DNA from: Candidatus Bathyarchaeota archaeon
GTDB taxonomy: Archaea; Thermoproteota; Bathyarchaeia; Bathyarchaeales; Bathycorpusculaceae
Length of the DNA: 64,000 bases
Assembly (NCBI GenBank): GCA_018396675.1
Contig: JAGTQX010000010.1
Span: 123,910-187,909, forward strand
Reading direction: 5' to 3'
Of the stretch, positions 54,719-62,863 are shown one piece after another; within the stretch, counting starts at the first letter, position 1; every line of letters begins with the position of its first letter. Position numbers and translations under genes: made by a program. Below the pieces are notes generated by a model. The model worked only from the letters and a program-made list of their open reading frames with translations, was not told the origin of the DNA and did not search any database.

Positions 54719-55138
54719 ATGGTTAAAGAGATTGACAAGGATGCCATTCGCAGGTGGCGAAAGAGAGGCTTCTACAGCGAAAACGTTCTTGTAAAGCTTC
54801 TACAGAAAAACGGCTACAACGCGGCTCGCATCCCTGTGAGTAACCCAAGCCTCAGTCCACTACCCGATGTCGTAGCCAGAAAAGGCGCGCACATTTACGC
54901 TTTCGAAGTAAAAAATGCCGGTTACTACGCCTATTTTCCGAAACAGCAAATAGAAAAACTCTTTAGATTTCTGGACGAGCTTATACCTTTAGAAAAGCAG
55001 TACAAACATGCTGTTGTTGCGGCACATTTGGGTAAGAAGTGGATATTCAGAGAAATCGACTGGCGAGATTGGGAAAAAGCGAAATTGCCGGAAAAAGTGC
55101 GCGTTCTAAAGCGTGATAGAGGAAACCTTAACCTTTAA
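54719..55138 (+). CDS. hjc: Holliday junction resolvase
   Basis: Nuclease fold with the conserved Glu in GFYSENVLVKLL, Asp in LSPLPDVVARKG and the E-x-K in YAFEVKNAG. At 139 residues from ATG 54719 it has the normal Hjc size; the frame is open back to 54653 but the added residues are atypical. Resolves four-way junctions in recombination. Follows lonB, possibly co-transcribed. Confidence 0.87.
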   Translation: MVKEIDKDAIRRWRKRGFYSENVLVKLLQKNGYNAARIPVSNPSLSPLPDVVARKGAHIYAFEVKNAGYYAYFPKQQIEKLFRFLDELIPLEKQYKHAVVAAHLGKKWIFREIDWRDWEKAKLPEKVRVLKRDRGNLNL

Positions 55139-55273
55139 ATGTAGACTAAACCGCAAACATTCGAGAATTGGTTCCATTAAAATTTTTTATCATGGTTGGC
55201 TTAGTTGGTCAAGTATTACCGCAAGTTTTAACCATCACTAAACTTCACTAGGAAATCTTTCGGTCAAGCATCC

Positions 55274-55307
55274 GTATACAAAAGCATCAACCAAAATCAC
55301 TTTTCAG
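55274..55307 (-). repeat. 34-bp dispersed repeat, copy 2
   Basis: Perfect reverse complement of 51512-51545. Begins GTATACAAAAGCATCAACC on the plus strand and ends CACTTTTCAG. It lies 78 bases upstream of the eL33 start. Flanking bases on both sides are unrelated between copies, so the shared block is exactly 34 bases. Confidence 0.85.
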
Positions 55308-55385
55308 TCACCTAAAAACTCAAACAAAAAGCGAAACGAATAAAACTCTCTATGTCCGTTTCTATTTTTAAACGGTGAAAAACTC

Positions 55386-55655
55386 ATGCCTCCTCAAGCA
55401 CAAGGAATAATTGTAAACTATCGAATTGGACCCAAATCCCAAAACTCAAAAGAATGCTTGATACAATTTGTCAATGTAAAATCATCTTCTGAAGCAAGTA
55501 AATTAATTGGGCGCAAAGTGGCTTGGAAGCACGACAATACAAAGATTATCGGAAAAATTGTAGATTTACATGGTAAGAAAGGCTTGGTTAGAGCCAGATT
55601 CAGAAAAGGCTTACCCGGACAATCTTTAGGATCAACAGTTGAGCTAGTCGGCTAG
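55386..55655 (+). CDS. rpl35ae: Ribosomal protein eL33 (L35Ae)
   Basis: An 89-residue beta-barrel protein of the large subunit; ECLIQFVNVKSSSEASKLIG, KVAWKHDN and KGLVRARFRKGLPGQSLGS are family signatures. Present in many archaea and eukaryotes but not bacteria, so it supports the domain assignment. Monocistronic, preceded by a GGTGAAAA element and the 34-bp repeat. Confidence 0.93.
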   Translation: MPPQAQGIIVNYRIGPKSQNSKECLIQFVNVKSSSEASKLIGRKVAWKHDNTKIIGKIVDLHGKKGLVRARFRKGLPGQSLGSTVELVG

Positions 55656-56070
55656 ACACACTTTAGATTTTTTTAATCTGAGCATGCGTCTTTAAGCGTT
55701 AGTATGGATGCTTCAAGAGATTCTGAAATTCTGTTTTGCATTTTTATTGATAAATTTTTGATAAAATACGATGATTTATCCGCATAATTAACTAAATTAT
55801 TTAAAAATTTAGAAACACTGAAGACTTTCGTGTGCAAATTTGCGTTAATTTTTATAATTTGACAAGCTTAAAATGTCTTAATTAATTTAAAAATGCTAAA
55901 AATGGACGGTTTTCGGCAACAGCATAAAAGCTTTTTCATCAGACAGCAATATTAGCAGCTAATGGTTCCATATGTTGAATGGTGCTAATAATAAAGGGAG
56001 TTAGTTAAATAAGGCAATTCAAATTTCTAGATTCTGACTCTCTAAATGGATATCGTGGGCGAGGCGAAAG
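55656..56070. other. AT-rich intergenic region without a clear gene
   Basis: Poly-A/T-rich stretch between eL33 and the aminotransferase. A minus-strand frame of about 56 codons (TTG near 55839 to about 55671) exists but has no recognisable content. ATTTAAAAATTTAG and TTAATTTAAAAATG boxes could be promoters. No structured RNA recognised. Confidence 0.4.
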
Positions 56071-57375
56071 ATGCAAATGTTTGAGAAGTATTTCGTGAAA
56101 ACTTCAAAGTCTAAAGCCTTGTATGAACGCGCCAAAAAGGTTTTACCTGCTGGTGTTTCCTACGGAATAAGATATTTTGAGCCTTACCCGTTCTACGTTT
56201 CAAAAGCAAAAGGAAGCAAACTTTACGACGTGGATGGAAACAAATACGTTGACTTCTGGATGGGCCATGGAACACACATACTTGGCCACTGTCCACCAAA
56301 CGTTGTTGAGGCAGTGAAAAAACAGATCAGCAACGGTACACATTTTGGGGCTTCCCACGAGCTTGAGGTTGAGTTAGCTGAGCAAGTTGTGCGGATGGTT
56401 CCAAGCGCAGAAATGGTGCGGTTCACAAATTCTGGAACTGAAGCAAACATGTACGCGGTGAGGCTTGCTAGAGCTTACACAGGAAGAAGCAAAATAATTA
56501 AGTTTGAAGGCGGATGGCATGGAGGCTACGATGCACTTCATATAGGTGTAAAATTGCCTTTTAACATTCCAGAATCTGCAGGAATAACGGTTGGCGCCAC
56601 TCAAGACACGATTTTAGCTTCTTTTAACAACCTTGATGATGTTGAGGCAAAAGCAAGAAAAGAACCCATCGCCGCCATCATAGTGGAGCCCGTTCTCGGA
56701 GCCGGAGGATGCATCCCTGCGGAAAAAGAATTTTTAAAAGGGTTAAGAGAACTCTGCGACAGTAAAGGAGCACTGTTAATCTACGACGAGGTCATTACTG
56801 GGTTCAGGATTGCACCAGGCGGAGCCCAACAACATTACGGTATAGTGCCAGATATGACTGTTTTCGGGAAAATTCTCGGAGGAGGTTTTCCAGTCGGCGC
56901 GTTCTGTGGAAGAAAAGAAATTATGGAACATTTGAACCCTCTTGTTTATGATCATCATAGTGGGGGATACGCTTTTCACGGGGGAACCTTCTGTGCAAAT
57001 CCCATTACAATGACTGCGGGTTTAGCGACTCTGAAAACTCTTGAGGACGGCAAAATAATAAAGGATTTAAATCAAAAAGGCGAAAAAGTCAGAGAGAAGC
57101 TGACCGAAATCTTTGAAGCTAACAACGTAGACGCACAAAACACTGGCTTGGGGTCAATGTTCACTACCCATTTCACAAAGAAAGAAGTCAAAAATGCACG
57201 AGACACTTTTGCTGCGGACAGGAAAAGACTCATGGAATATCATTTAAGTCTAATCCAAAGCGGCGTTTTCTTTCTTCCAACACATTTTGGCTCTATAAGC
57301 GCTGCGCACACGGAAGTTGACATTGACAAACTATTTTCAGAAACGGAAAACTACGCTAAAAGCCTGACGAAATAG
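56071..57375 (+). CDS. Glutamate-1-semialdehyde aminomutase-like class III aminotransferase
   Basis: PLP enzyme with KVLPAGVSYGIRYFEPYPFY, FTNSGTEANMYAVRLARAYT, EGGWHGGYDA, LLIYDEVITGFR and the PLP-lysine motif FGKILGGGFPVGAF. Closest in layout to HemL, which makes 5-aminolevulinate, but no other tetrapyrrole gene is adjacent and the FHGGTFCANP region is shared with other glutamate-semialdehyde-like aminotransferases. A related aminotransferase function is possible. Confidence 0.75.
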   Translation: MQMFEKYFVKTSKSKALYERAKKVLPAGVSYGIRYFEPYPFYVSKAKGSKLYDVDGNKYVDFWMGHGTHILGHCPPNVVEAVKKQISNGTHFGASHELEVELAEQVVRMVPSAEMVRFTNSGTEANMYAVRLARAYTGRSKIIKFEGGWHGGYDALHIGVKLPFNIPESAGITVGATQDTILASFNNLDDVEAKARKEPIAAIIVEPVLGAGGCIPAEKEFLKGLRELCDSKGALLIYDEVITGFRIAPGGAQQHYGIVPDMTVFGKILGGGFPVGAFCGRKEIMEHLNPLVYDHHSGGYAFHGGTFCANPITMTAGLATLKTLEDGKIIKDLNQKGEKVREKLTEIFEANNVDAQNTGLGSMFTTHFTKKEVKNARDTFAADRKRLMEYHLSLIQSGVFFLPTHFGSISAAHTEVDIDKLFSETENYAKSLTK

Positions 57376-57382
57376 CTCAGGC

Positions 57383-58009
57383 CTAACCTTTTCTTTGTTT
57401 AAGTATCTGCTCGACTCTTTTAAAGTCTAAAGGCGTGTTAACATTGACAAACGTTTTCAGTTCTGGATCCAACTGTTGAAGAACTAACGTGGAAACGTAG
57501 CGTATGCCGCGAAGTTTTTCAATCATAGAGCGCATATCGAGTTTTCTTTCGCTCAAGGTTCTTTCAGCAACCTCCAAAGCTGGCTTAACATGGTAAACTG
57601 CATGCAATGGTTCAATGTTACCATTTGGCCAACGCGGGATAAGCGCGTTCTTGCCTACGCACAAATCAAAAAAGAGCTCTAAAACATCTTTTGAAATTAG
57701 TGGGGCGTCACATGGAAGAACAAGTGCATATTCACCGTGCGCTTCGCTGAAACCAGTTAAAGCTCCTACAAGAGGTGTCTGTACACTAATTTTGTCGATA
57801 GCGATTCTGACGTCCAACGAATTTAAGGCTTTGGCGAGTTTTCCCGCTTGCTCCTCTGTGCTTGCAACAACTATTTTTTCTTCGGCAACCGCGTCCACAA
57901 CTTCTAAAACATGCATTATAAGTGGTTTGTTCGCCAATGGAACAAGTGCCTTGTCAGAGCCGAATCTTGCAGAGAAGCCTCCAGCCAATATTACTGCGGT
58001 CTTGTCCAA
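57383..58009 (-). CDS. mobA: Molybdenum cofactor guanylyltransferase
   Basis: GTP-binding N-terminus AVILAGGFSARFGSDKALVP and LPCDAPLISKDVLELFF; C-terminal ALEVAERTLSERKLDM and VNVNTPLDFKRVE are MobA features. 208 residues. Attaches GMP to molybdopterin to give the guanine dinucleotide form, which formylmethanofuran dehydrogenase (fmdB/D in this window) requires. Confidence 0.88.
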   Translation of the reverse strand: MDKTAVILAGGFSARFGSDKALVPLANKPLIMHVLEVVDAVAEEKIVVASTEEQAGKLAKALNSLDVRIAIDKISVQTPLVGALTGFSEAHGEYALVLPCDAPLISKDVLELFFDLCVGKNALIPRWPNGNIEPLHAVYHVKPALEVAERTLSERKLDMRSMIEKLRGIRYVSTLVLQQLDPELKTFVNVNTPLDFKRVEQILKQRKG

Positions 58010-58084
58010 TGTGTTAACGCTTTCCTTTGAGGTTTAATTATCATAAATGAAAACATTTCAGTAGCGTATAAGTTTTGTTAACGA

Positions 58085-58423
58085 TTATTTGGGTTTTGTT
58101 AAAGAAGCTACTGCTTCAGCGATTATGAATAACCCTATTAGCACGATGATAGTTTGCCACAACGGTAACGTGTAGCCAGTTAAAGCGGCGCCTCCGAAAG
58201 CGAGAGCAACTATTCCGATGAACAGGCTAAATTTGCTCAGGCGTAAACCTAAAACTTTCCTAGCCGCGTTCAAACCAACTAGAATAATTCCGACGCCTAA
58301 TGCCACATACGTTCCCATTGGCACACTGTAATACTCGTTTGCAATCCAGCTTACTCCAATCCAGACAAAGAACAATCCCCAAGCTAAAGAGGTTAGAGCC
58401 ACGTTTCGATTCAAGTCAACCAC
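58085..58423 (-). CDS. Small membrane protein, unknown
   Basis: Four hydrophobic helices in about 112 residues, starting VVDLNRNVALTSLAWGLFFV. I use GTG 58423 because the longer frame to 58591 would cover the divergent small gene at 58551 and its promoter. C-terminal ASLTKPK is cytosolic. Not recognised. Confidence 0.45.
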   Translation of the reverse strand: MVDLNRNVALTSLAWGLFFVWIGVSWIANEYYSVPMGTYVALGVGIILVGLNAARKVLGLRLSKFSLFIGIVALAFGGAALTGYTLPLWQTIIVLIGLFIIAEAVASLTKPK

Positions 58424-58550
58424 GCTTACAAATCTAACCTTGTTAAATAATATAAAATTATCTGCGCTATGCAAGCGTTTGTAAAAATATTCCAAAAACG
58501 GAATAGGGTATATACAGACGATATTCCCCAATTTTGCTGGAGAAAGACGA

Positions 58551-58670
58551 ATGAGCTGGGAAATTAAGGAATTGAATCGGATGATATGCAAACAGTGCGA
58601 CGAGAAAGACTATGAAAAATGCAAAAACTGCAAGGTCTACCAACTTGTAAACAGAATCGTTACACAGTAA
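58551..58670 (+). CDS. 39-residue Cys-rich mini-protein
   Basis: MSWEIKELNRMICKQCDEKD continues to EKCKNCKVYQLVNRIVTQ. The four Cys as CxxC...CxxC suggest a single zinc or Fe-S site. ATG 58551 follows AGAAAGACGA and a GGTATATACA box lies about 38 bases upstream. Below the usual ORF length cut-off. Not recognised, but the regular Cys spacing and codon use support translation. Confidence 0.55.
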   Translation: MSWEIKELNRMICKQCDEKDYEKCKNCKVYQLVNRIVTQ

Positions 58671-58763
58671 AATTCGCCTCCTTGATCGCCGCTTGTTGCA
58701 GAGGTTTGTGCAAAGATGTTTTAAACGTTGAATAGCAATAGTAAAATTGGAGAATGATAACCC

Positions 58764-59003
58764 TTGAAGATTGGCGTATGCGGAATCGCGTGTGAAAAAT
58801 GTCCCCGAATGATCTCTGGAACATGCCCAAACGGAAGTGTTGGATGTGTTCCGAAAGACAATAAGTTCTGTAAAGTAGCGACATGTGCTTTTAGAAAAGA
58901 TGTTACGCTGTGTTTTGAATGTGCGGAGTTTCCATGTGAAACAACAAAAAAGGGTCCAATAGTCTACGAATATTGTCAGTTTATCGCAGGTAAAAGCAAG
59001 TAA
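58764..59003 (+). CDS. DUF3795 Cys-rich protein
   Basis: TTG start; MKIGVCGIACEKCPRMISGT, then CKVATCAFRKDVTLCFECAE and FPCETTKKGP. Ten Cys arranged as in DUF3795, probably zinc or Fe-S binding, function unknown. An intact relative of the broken gene at 50121. Ends 8 bases from the convergent ATPase gene. Confidence 0.75.
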   Translation: MKIGVCGIACEKCPRMISGTCPNGSVGCVPKDNKFCKVATCAFRKDVTLCFECAEFPCETTKKGPIVYEYCQFIAGKSK

Positions 59004-59010
59004 GAACGCC

Positions 59011-59784
59011 CTATGTTTTTTCGATTTTGGCTGCTATTTCATCTAGTATTTTTGTGAATGGGTGATCAGGTTTCTCGTGGACGAAGATTATTTTTCCTTC
59101 AGCTCTTGAAATATCACAGAAGCATGGGATAACGCCCAAAAGTGGAACTTCGTAAGTGTCTTTAACTAAGGATTGCAGCTTCTCTTTCCCAGCTCTTAGC
59201 GAATCGTCATACATAATCTTGTTCAGCACCAGCTCAGTTTTCTTTTCGAAAAGATCATAGAGATCGCGTAACATGCGTTTTGTTCCTTCGACATCTGAAT
59301 TGTCGAGGGTTGTGGCAACAACCACTATGTCTGCACTTACGATGGCGTTTATGGATGAGTATTGAAGCCCAGGGCTTGTGTCAAATATTATGTAGTCGAA
59401 TCCCATGTCATTTAGAAGCGAGTTTCTAAGTGACAAGATCCTTCCAAGAGCGCGCATTTCCCATTTTCGGTCTTTTGCCGACATATCTCTTATGGCTTCC
59501 ACTGATGGGTTGGCAAGGCTCACAAAGAATTTTCCTTGGTTACCGATTCTGCCACTCAAATCTATTAATGTTTTATCGATCTCGCACACTCCGTTGAGAT
59601 AATCATTAAGCCAACATTCTGTCTTGCTGACGTTTAGAAGCGTTGAAAGGCTTGGAGCTCTAAAGTCTAAATCCATAAGACAAACTTTTCTGCCGTGTTT
59701 GGCTAATGTTACGGCTATGTTAGTGGAAAGAAGCGTTTTTCCAGTTCCGCCTTTGTAGGAGTGAACAGCCACCATTTTTCCCAT
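59011..59784 (-). CDS. MinD/ParA-like ATPase
   Basis: Deviant Walker A VAVHSYKGGTGKTLLSTNIA, VCLMDLDFRAPSLS and FDYIIFDTSPGLQYSS. 257 residues from ATG 59784; the frame to 59835 overlaps the upstream gene. No C-terminal amphipathic helix of bacterial MinD type is evident (ends ILDEIAAKIEKT). Follows the winged-helix gene by 4 bases, so they likely act together, perhaps in regulation or positioning of a cellular structure. Confidence 0.8.
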   Translation of the reverse strand: MGKMVAVHSYKGGTGKTLLSTNIAVTLAKHGRKVCLMDLDFRAPSLSTLLNVSKTECWLNDYLNGVCEIDKTLIDLSGRIGNQGKFFVSLANPSVEAIRDMSAKDRKWEMRALGRILSLRNSLLNDMGFDYIIFDTSPGLQYSSINAIVSADIVVVATTLDNSDVEGTKRMLRDLYDLFEKKTELVLNKIMYDDSLRAGKEKLQSLVKDTYEVPLLGVIPCFCDISRAEGKIIFVHEKPDHPFTKILDEIAAKIEKT

Positions 59785-59788
59785 GGCT

Positions 59789-60166
59789 TCACCCCTGTCC
59801 TTCTTTGTCCACGTAGAAGTAGGCTTTTCTTCCATGCCTCTCTTTCTTGAGGTAACCCATGACTACAAGTTGGTTCAAGTAAGCGCTTTCAACAGCTCTT
59901 GCTCTGTGTGTTTGCTGGGCAATTTCATCTGCCGTTGCGCGTCCAAGCCTGCAAACGGTCATGGCTGTCTTTCGTAAGTGGTCAGGCATGGAAAGGAGTG
60001 TCATAACATCTAATGGAGCGTCTGTTGGAATTGTTTGTATGTCTTTCCGTCTGTGCTTCTGCAGTTCTATCATGACTTCCATTTTTTCGTTCAGTTTTTC
60101 AAGGTTTTCCCTAATTTTTTCCAGAATTTGGAGAGGTTTTTTTCCTAGAAGTTCTTGGTTGGACAC
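59789..60166 (-). CDS. Winged-helix protein coupled to the MinD-like ATPase
   Basis: N-terminal helical 45 residues (LGKKPLQILEKIRENLEKLN) form a coiled coil; the C-terminal part (TVCRLGRATADEIAQQTHRA, VVMGYLKKERHGRKAYFYV) is a winged helix. 125 residues. Forms a two-gene transcript with the ATPase. DNA binding is likely, target unknown. Confidence 0.68.
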   Translation of the reverse strand: MSNQELLGKKPLQILEKIRENLEKLNEKMEVMIELQKHRRKDIQTIPTDAPLDVMTLLSMPDHLRKTAMTVCRLGRATADEIAQQTHRARAVESAYLNQLVVMGYLKKERHGRKAYFYVDKEGQG

Positions 60167-60440
60167 GTTGGCTCCCCATGTGTTTTACGTGTATGCATGT
60201 GATACTGGGGAAAAGACTTTATTAAGTCTTACGAAACAACCGTAATGATTCAGACAAATGCAAATACACTTAAAAATCAACATCTGAATTAAAAATATCA
60301 CTTTAACATAAACATCAGAAACCGTCCTAAAACTCAACATTGCCAACCGAGAACAAAAATAATAGCACAATAACTGTTTTCCAATCGTTTAAAATTAAGG
60401 TTCAAGTAAGAAATGTTGGGTTGTTGTGCCAGCCGCTCTT

Positions 60441-60737
60441 CTAATAGGGCACTGGAGCCCTGTTTCGTGCTTCCTCAATAATTGGCAGAACCTGTTTCAG
60501 TTCTTTGAAGTGTTTCAGAACGGTTATGCCTCTTTGGGTTATAGCGTAAACTACTCGTCTCTTACCGATGGTGCGCTCTTCAACAAGATTCTGCTTGATT
60601 AGGAAATCCAAATACTCTTTCAGTACGCTGCAGTTAACGTTAGCCTTATACATAATATGTGTCAGTTTTAATGGGCCCCTGTGAGCCAGCACTTTAAGGA
60701 TGTCGATATACATTTCAAGCTTGGATCGTCTCATCAT
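60441..60737 (-). CDS. Archaeal winged-helix regulator (PF14947-like)
   Basis: 98 residues: SKLEMYIDILKVLAHRGPLK, HIMYKANVNCSVLKEYLDFL, then the wing and YAITQRGITVLKHFKEL. This pattern is typical of small archaeal HTH_45 transcription factors that are abundant in Thermoproteota and near mobile elements. May belong to the integrated element or be host-encoded. Confidence 0.75.
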   Translation of the reverse strand: MMRRSKLEMYIDILKVLAHRGPLKLTHIMYKANVNCSVLKEYLDFLIKQNLVEERTIGKRRVVYAITQRGITVLKHFKELKQVLPIIEEARNRAPVPY

Positions 60738-60820
60738 CCAAACCTCTTTGCCATATTTTCCCCATTTTTATATAAAGCTTTTATGGATTCAAACTACGTC
60801 TTTTTCCTCTTTAGTCTCCA

Positions 60821-61003
60821 TTAGTAGCTTCTTTTTGCTTGTACGCGTTTTAACACGTTTATTCTATTTTGGAACGCCGTGACTAGGTCGTCTAACAATA
60901 TTTTTTGAAAATCTGTAGACAATCCCTTAAGGTTTTCTTTGAAGACCTCTGCCATTTTTGCTTTTATTTTTCTTCTCTGTTGAAGTGTAATTTCATACGT
61001 CAA
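60821..61003 (-). CDS. 60-residue hypothetical protein next to the integrase
   Basis: TTG 61003 is preceded by GGAGG with seven bases between, a good ribosome site that argues against the GTG at 61027. The product, MTYEITLQQRRKIKAKMAEV and so on, is charged and helical. Divergent from the integrase. Not recognised. Confidence 0.5.
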   Translation of the reverse strand: MTYEITLQQRRKIKAKMAEVFKENLKGLSTDFQKILLDDLVTAFQNRINVLKRVQAKRSY

Positions 61004-61089
61004 GGATTTTCCTCCGATACACGCCACAAAATAAGCTAAGCATATTTAACTAACTTATGAATCCTAACGAAATATTTAAAAACTAGATT

Positions 61090-61105
61090 CAGAATATAGA
61101 TTCTG
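61090..61105. promoter_or_regulatory. Palindrome at the integrase promoter
   Basis: CAGAATATAGATTCTG has six-base arms (CAGAAT/ATTCTG). It sits just after a TATA box AATATTTAAA (61071-61080) and around the expected start of the integrase transcript; GATTC occurs three times in 25 bases. Likely binding site for an element-encoded repressor. Confidence 0.5.
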
Positions 61106-61136
61106 GATTCATAATTAAGTAAAATGAGGCGTAAAA

Positions 61137-62486
61137 TTGACGCAAAAATGTAAATATCTGGAAGATTGGCTTTCCGCTAAATGCGAAAGCACCAAAACGT
61201 TGAGAAGCTACCTTTTCTGTTGGGAAAACTTTGCGGATTTCGCGAAAACAAGAGGGTTAGACGCTAACCGACTTGTTGAAGACTATCGGGCTGTAAAATA
61301 TGAAAGCTACCAAGAACGTGAACGGTTCCTGGAAGTTTGGCAAGACACGGTTAGAAGTTTCTACTCATGGCTCAAAAAGAAGGGCTTCGCGCCTTTAACC
61401 GCGAAGAATCATTTAGCTACTCTTCGAAGTTTCTTCAGTTATTGGGATATTCCGTTAAAAGTGGAATTGCCGAGACATTCTTATGTCATGTATCATAACC
61501 GCGATTTAACAAAAGAGGAAGTGAGGCAAATTTTAACTTTCGCAAGTGCAAGAGACCGCGTCATATTCCTTGTCATGGCTGAAAGCGGAATGCGTGTCGA
61601 GACTACTGTAAACCTAAAATATTGGCAGATAAAAGAGGATTTTGAAGCTCAACGCATACCTATGAAAATACTGCTTCCGAGTGAAAGCCTGAAGGACCAT
61701 GTTGGTGACCGTTGGACTTTCATAGGCGACGACGGATATCGCGAGTTAAGGAATTATCTTCAGAGGAGACTTCCGTTAGAAGATGACGATTATGTTTTTG
61801 CAAGTGAGAAGGAAGGAAAAGTTAAGGGTGAACAGTTTACTCCAGCAAGTTTAACCGTGAAATTTAACCGGCTTGTGCAGAAACTAGGCATAGACAAATC
61901 CATAGGAAAAGGCAAACCTAAAAGAATTCGACTGCACGGCTTACGCAAATACTTCCGCAACAACATGAAAGCAGACTCGGCTTATGTGCGGTTTTGGATG
62001 GGACACAGTTTAGGCACGGACGCACATTACATAAGCCGAGACGTGGAAGAACATAGAAAACGCTACAAAGAGGGTTATCCATACCTTAAGATATTCGAGC
62101 CTTCAGTAGAGTCAATTCACGTTTTATACGACCAGATAAGGGAAAGAGATGAGAAAATTCAAAGACTTATCCAAAACCAGAAACATTTAGAAGAAACTGT
62201 AAAAGAAACTGTAAAAGTATTAAAAATGATTGAAGAAGGCTTTAAAAGACATACGGCAACGATTTATAATTTTGCAAAAACCGTAGCACCTCAAGATAGA
62301 ACACTTCACCGAGGATTAGCAGAACTATACCACGTTTTTGAGGGAGGGGCTGTATGTGAAGTATGTGAAACTCCGATATTAAAAGATGAAATGACTGAGG
62401 AAAACGTAAAAATAATTTACGATAGAGAACAGGGAAGACTAAAGTTTTACCATGCACAATGTTATAGAGAGAAGAAATATGAATGA
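61137..62486 (+). CDS. Tyrosine recombinase/integrase
   Basis: N-terminal SAM-like core-binding domain (residues 1-100, TLRSYLFCWENFADFAK) and catalytic domain with Arg in ESGMRVETTVNL (about 152), RLHGLRKYFRNN (His/Arg about 267-270), WMGHSLGTD (His about 289) and the Tyr in AHYISR (about 298). A coiled coil (about 335-375) and a terminal CEVCETP...FYHAQCY zinc-binding-like extension follow, unusual for the family. TTG start. Marks an integrated element. Confidence 0.88.
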   Translation: MTQKCKYLEDWLSAKCESTKTLRSYLFCWENFADFAKTRGLDANRLVEDYRAVKYESYQERERFLEVWQDTVRSFYSWLKKKGFAPLTAKNHLATLRSFFSYWDIPLKVELPRHSYVMYHNRDLTKEEVRQILTFASARDRVIFLVMAESGMRVETTVNLKYWQIKEDFEAQRIPMKILLPSESLKDHVGDRWTFIGDDGYRELRNYLQRRLPLEDDDYVFASEKEGKVKGEQFTPASLTVKFNRLVQKLGIDKSIGKGKPKRIRLHGLRKYFRNNMKADSAYVRFWMGHSLGTDAHYISRDVEEHRKRYKEGYPYLKIFEPSVESIHVLYDQIRERDEKIQRLIQNQKHLEETVKETVKVLKMIEEGFKRHTATIYNFAKTVAPQDRTLHRGLAELYHVFEGGAVCEVCETPILKDEMTEENVKIIYDREQGRLKFYHAQCYREKKYE

Positions 62487-62616
62487 ACTTTCAGCTTTGG
62501 TTTTAGGCTGGATTTCCGGCTTTCTACTTGGGCTGTGGTTTTATCCAAAATTAATTAGGTTTGGCTGGTGGCTGGAGAGGAAAGCGTATGTGCGCAAAAA
62601 AGACGCGGAAAAATAA
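62479..62616 (+). CDS. 45-residue single-pass membrane protein
   Basis: ATG 62479 overlaps the integrase end by 8 bases. The product has one hydrophobic segment (ALVLGWISGFLLGLWFYPKL) and a basic tail rich in Lys/Arg (ERKAYVRKKDAEK). Too short for normal gene calling, but the coupled position and the clear membrane segment support it. Not recognised. Confidence 0.5.
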   Translation: MNELSALVLGWISGFLLGLWFYPKLIRFGWWLERKAYVRKKDAEK

Positions 62617-62740
62617 AGAAAAAGAGTATGAACGTTTAATTTTGGAGAGAGAACGTTTAGAATTCCGCGAATACAAAAAGCGGCTAAAACTGCAGAAGCA
62701 GATTTACATGCGCGAAGGCTGGAAACAATACATTACCTAA
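62588..62740 (+). CDS. 50-residue charged protein
   Basis: ATG 62588 lies inside the end of the previous frame; product MCAKKTRKNKEKEYERLILE continues with another helix and ends GWKQYIT. Highly charged and helical, with one Cys. A stem-loop follows the stop by 16 bases. Third gene of an overlapping chain with the integrase. Not recognised. Confidence 0.5.
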   Translation: MCAKKTRKNKEKEYERLILERERLEFREYKKRLKLQKQIYMREGWKQYIT

Positions 62741-62756
62741 GCTTGATGGCGTGAAG

Positions 62757-62779
62757 AGACAATCTTTTTTACATTGTCT
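62757..62779 (+). terminator. Stem-loop after the integrase gene chain
   Basis: AGACAAT pairs with ATTGTCT around a nine-base loop (CTTTTTTAC) with a further T after the stem. Its position directly after the last small gene of the chain suits a terminator or 3'-end processing signal, although archaeal termination mostly relies on T tracts such as the one in the loop. Confidence 0.4.
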
Positions 62780-62863
62780 TGTCTGAGAAGATATATTTTC
62801 TTTATTATTCCTTCAATTATTAATAATGAAAATAAATATATATTATTAACGTAGATGTTCTTT

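Noticed and set aside
51512..55307. Composite transposon carrying lonB and hjc
   Set aside because: The terminal repeats are inverted and identical, but there is no target duplication and no transposase, and the cargo is housekeeping.
55671..55841. Minus-strand 56-codon frame
   Set aside because: Composition follows the AT-rich background, there is no clear ribosome site and no recognisable motif.
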